Shown one piece after another: positions 44,945 through 45,395 of a DNA stretch of 45,395 bases. A program made the translations under genes and the position numbers. Numbering within the stretch: the stretch's first letter is position 1; every line of letters begins with the position of its first letter. This DNA is from Oscillospiraceae bacterium (lineage in GTDB: Bacteria; Bacillota; Clostridia; Oscillospirales; CAG-272): positions 1 to 45,395 of the forward strand of contig SVSG01000019.1 of NCBI GenBank assembly GCA_015064415.1, written 5' to 3'. The notes under the pieces were generated by a model, which saw only the letters and a program-made list of their open reading frames with translations, searched no databases and was not told where the DNA came from.

Positions 44945-45395
44945 TTTATCTCTCTCCAGTCAAATACTGTTCCCATGGGGAAATGCGGATCGTCGCAGAG
45001 CTGATTAAATATTTCTGCGCAATCCTTGGGAGATACTACGCGAGACACAATAGGAGCAACCTGTACGCGTCCTGCGGCGATCATATCAAGGATAGCCTTG
45101 CAATCGTCTTGATGAGTCCAGTGATGCGGATAGGATTCTACCTTTGGACGAACAAGATTGTGCGCTCCGATAAGCTTTACACCGGGTTTATGCACTTGTT
45201 GATAGTAGTCAACGGCACAATCCGAAACGCGGGTACATCCAAGAAGTGATATTCTTCCCATCCGCGAGGCACATTCAAGCGCCTGCTTCATAGCGGCAGA
45301 CACACCTGTGACCTCAACAGTCGCGCGAACGCCCTTACCCTTTGTCGCCGCCTTTACTTGCTCAACGAAATCGGGAGCTGACGGGTCGAAAGCAT
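44941..45395 (-). CDS. Zinc-type medium-chain dehydrogenase, C-terminal part (cut by window)
   Basis: The frame enters from the right edge without a start; about 150 codons are visible. It begins (in-window) AFDPSAPDFVEQVKAATKG, then KGVRATVEVTG and MGRISLLGCTR, which match the Rossmann and post-Rossmann part of alcohol/polyol dehydrogenases. The ending VSPKDCAEIFNQLCDD is also family-like. The GTG at 45303 is internal, not the true start. It is the upstream partner of the Gfo/Idh/MocA gene in the same operon; the pairing suggests stepwise oxidation of a polyol or sugar. AT-rich like its neighbour. Confidence 0.85.
   Translation of the reverse strand, partial: AFDPSAPDFVEQVKAATKGKGVRATVEVTGVSAAMKQALECASRMGRISLLGCTRVSDCAVDYYQQVHKPGVKLIGAHNLVRPKVESYPHHWTHQDDCKAILDMIAAGRVQVAPIVSRVVSPKDCAEIFNQLCDDPHFPMGTVFDWREIK

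Noticed and set aside
1-45395. Insertion sequence, prophage, CRISPR array, toxin-antitoxin or other known defence system
   Set aside because: No transposase, integrase, phage structural, Cas or defence-type protein and no regularly spaced short repeats were seen.

Overview
This window looks like a chromosomal segment of an anaerobic, Gram-positive Clostridia-type bacterium, possibly a gut Oscillospirales-like lineage (inference). The sequence shows moderately high GC, strong AGGAGG-like ribosome sites and many near-consensus housekeeping promoters (TTGACA, 17-bp spacer, TATAAT). It also shows the ylmE-sepF-yggT-ylmH-ileS-lspA-rluD order typical of Firmicutes, a lysine riboswitch on dapA-dapB, a feoA/feoB iron system, a DUF1292 gene and a DUF4430 lipoprotein. 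I saw no transposase, integrase, CRISPR array, tRNA or rRNA gene. The right edge cuts a dehydrogenase gene; no gene is cut at the left edge.

Layout: 290-2894 is a cytoplasmic GH2 glycosidase divergent from an AraC-type regulator. 2953-4904 is a dapA-dapB lysine operon behind a lysine riboswitch. 5007-14988 is a long plus-strand run of tRNA modification, PLP homeostasis, cell division, isoleucyl-tRNA synthetase, lipoprotein signal peptidase and pseudouridine synthase genes. 15001-18221 holds four HAD phosphatases, three of them tandem paralogues. 18277-21050 holds DUF1934 and glycerophosphodiesterase genes divergent from an AraM-type glycerol-1-phosphate dehydrogenase. 21065-22192 is a DnaQ-like exonuclease with a BRCT-like tail. 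22476-26440 is an iron island: HMA protein, two metalloregulators, FeoB with a tiny Cys-rich partner, FeoA, and four copies of a GTTAGC-N4-GCTAAC palindrome. Two almost identical 148-bp hairpin-bearing repeats flank this island.

27179-35288 mixes a Cys-rich DUF6062 protein, two paralogous SGNH esterases, a MnmM-type methyltransferase, a CE7 esterase, an XRE regulator with membrane and zinc-ribbon parts, a small membrane protein, a SASA-type esterase, a GH28-like beta-helix protein and an HD phosphohydrolase. None of the carbohydrate enzymes has a signal peptide, so they probably act on imported acetylated oligosaccharides. 35518-39330 carries a flavoprotein, release factor 3 and a WG-repeat membrane protein. 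39408-39984 carries DUF1292 and a strongly structured RNA (possibly 6S) with its own terminator. 40000-41327 holds an unrecognised 328-aa protein and a 32-aa Cys/Ile peptide.

41436-42767 is perhaps the most interesting unit: a cobalamin-type riboswitch controls a DUF4430 lipoprotein overlapping an ECF S-component, a likely corrinoid or corrinoid-precursor uptake module. 42883-45395 is a minus-strand catabolic-looking operon (amidohydrolase, Gfo/Idh/MocA oxidoreductase, truncated zinc-type dehydrogenase). Its two upstream genes are visibly more AT-rich than the rest of the window.
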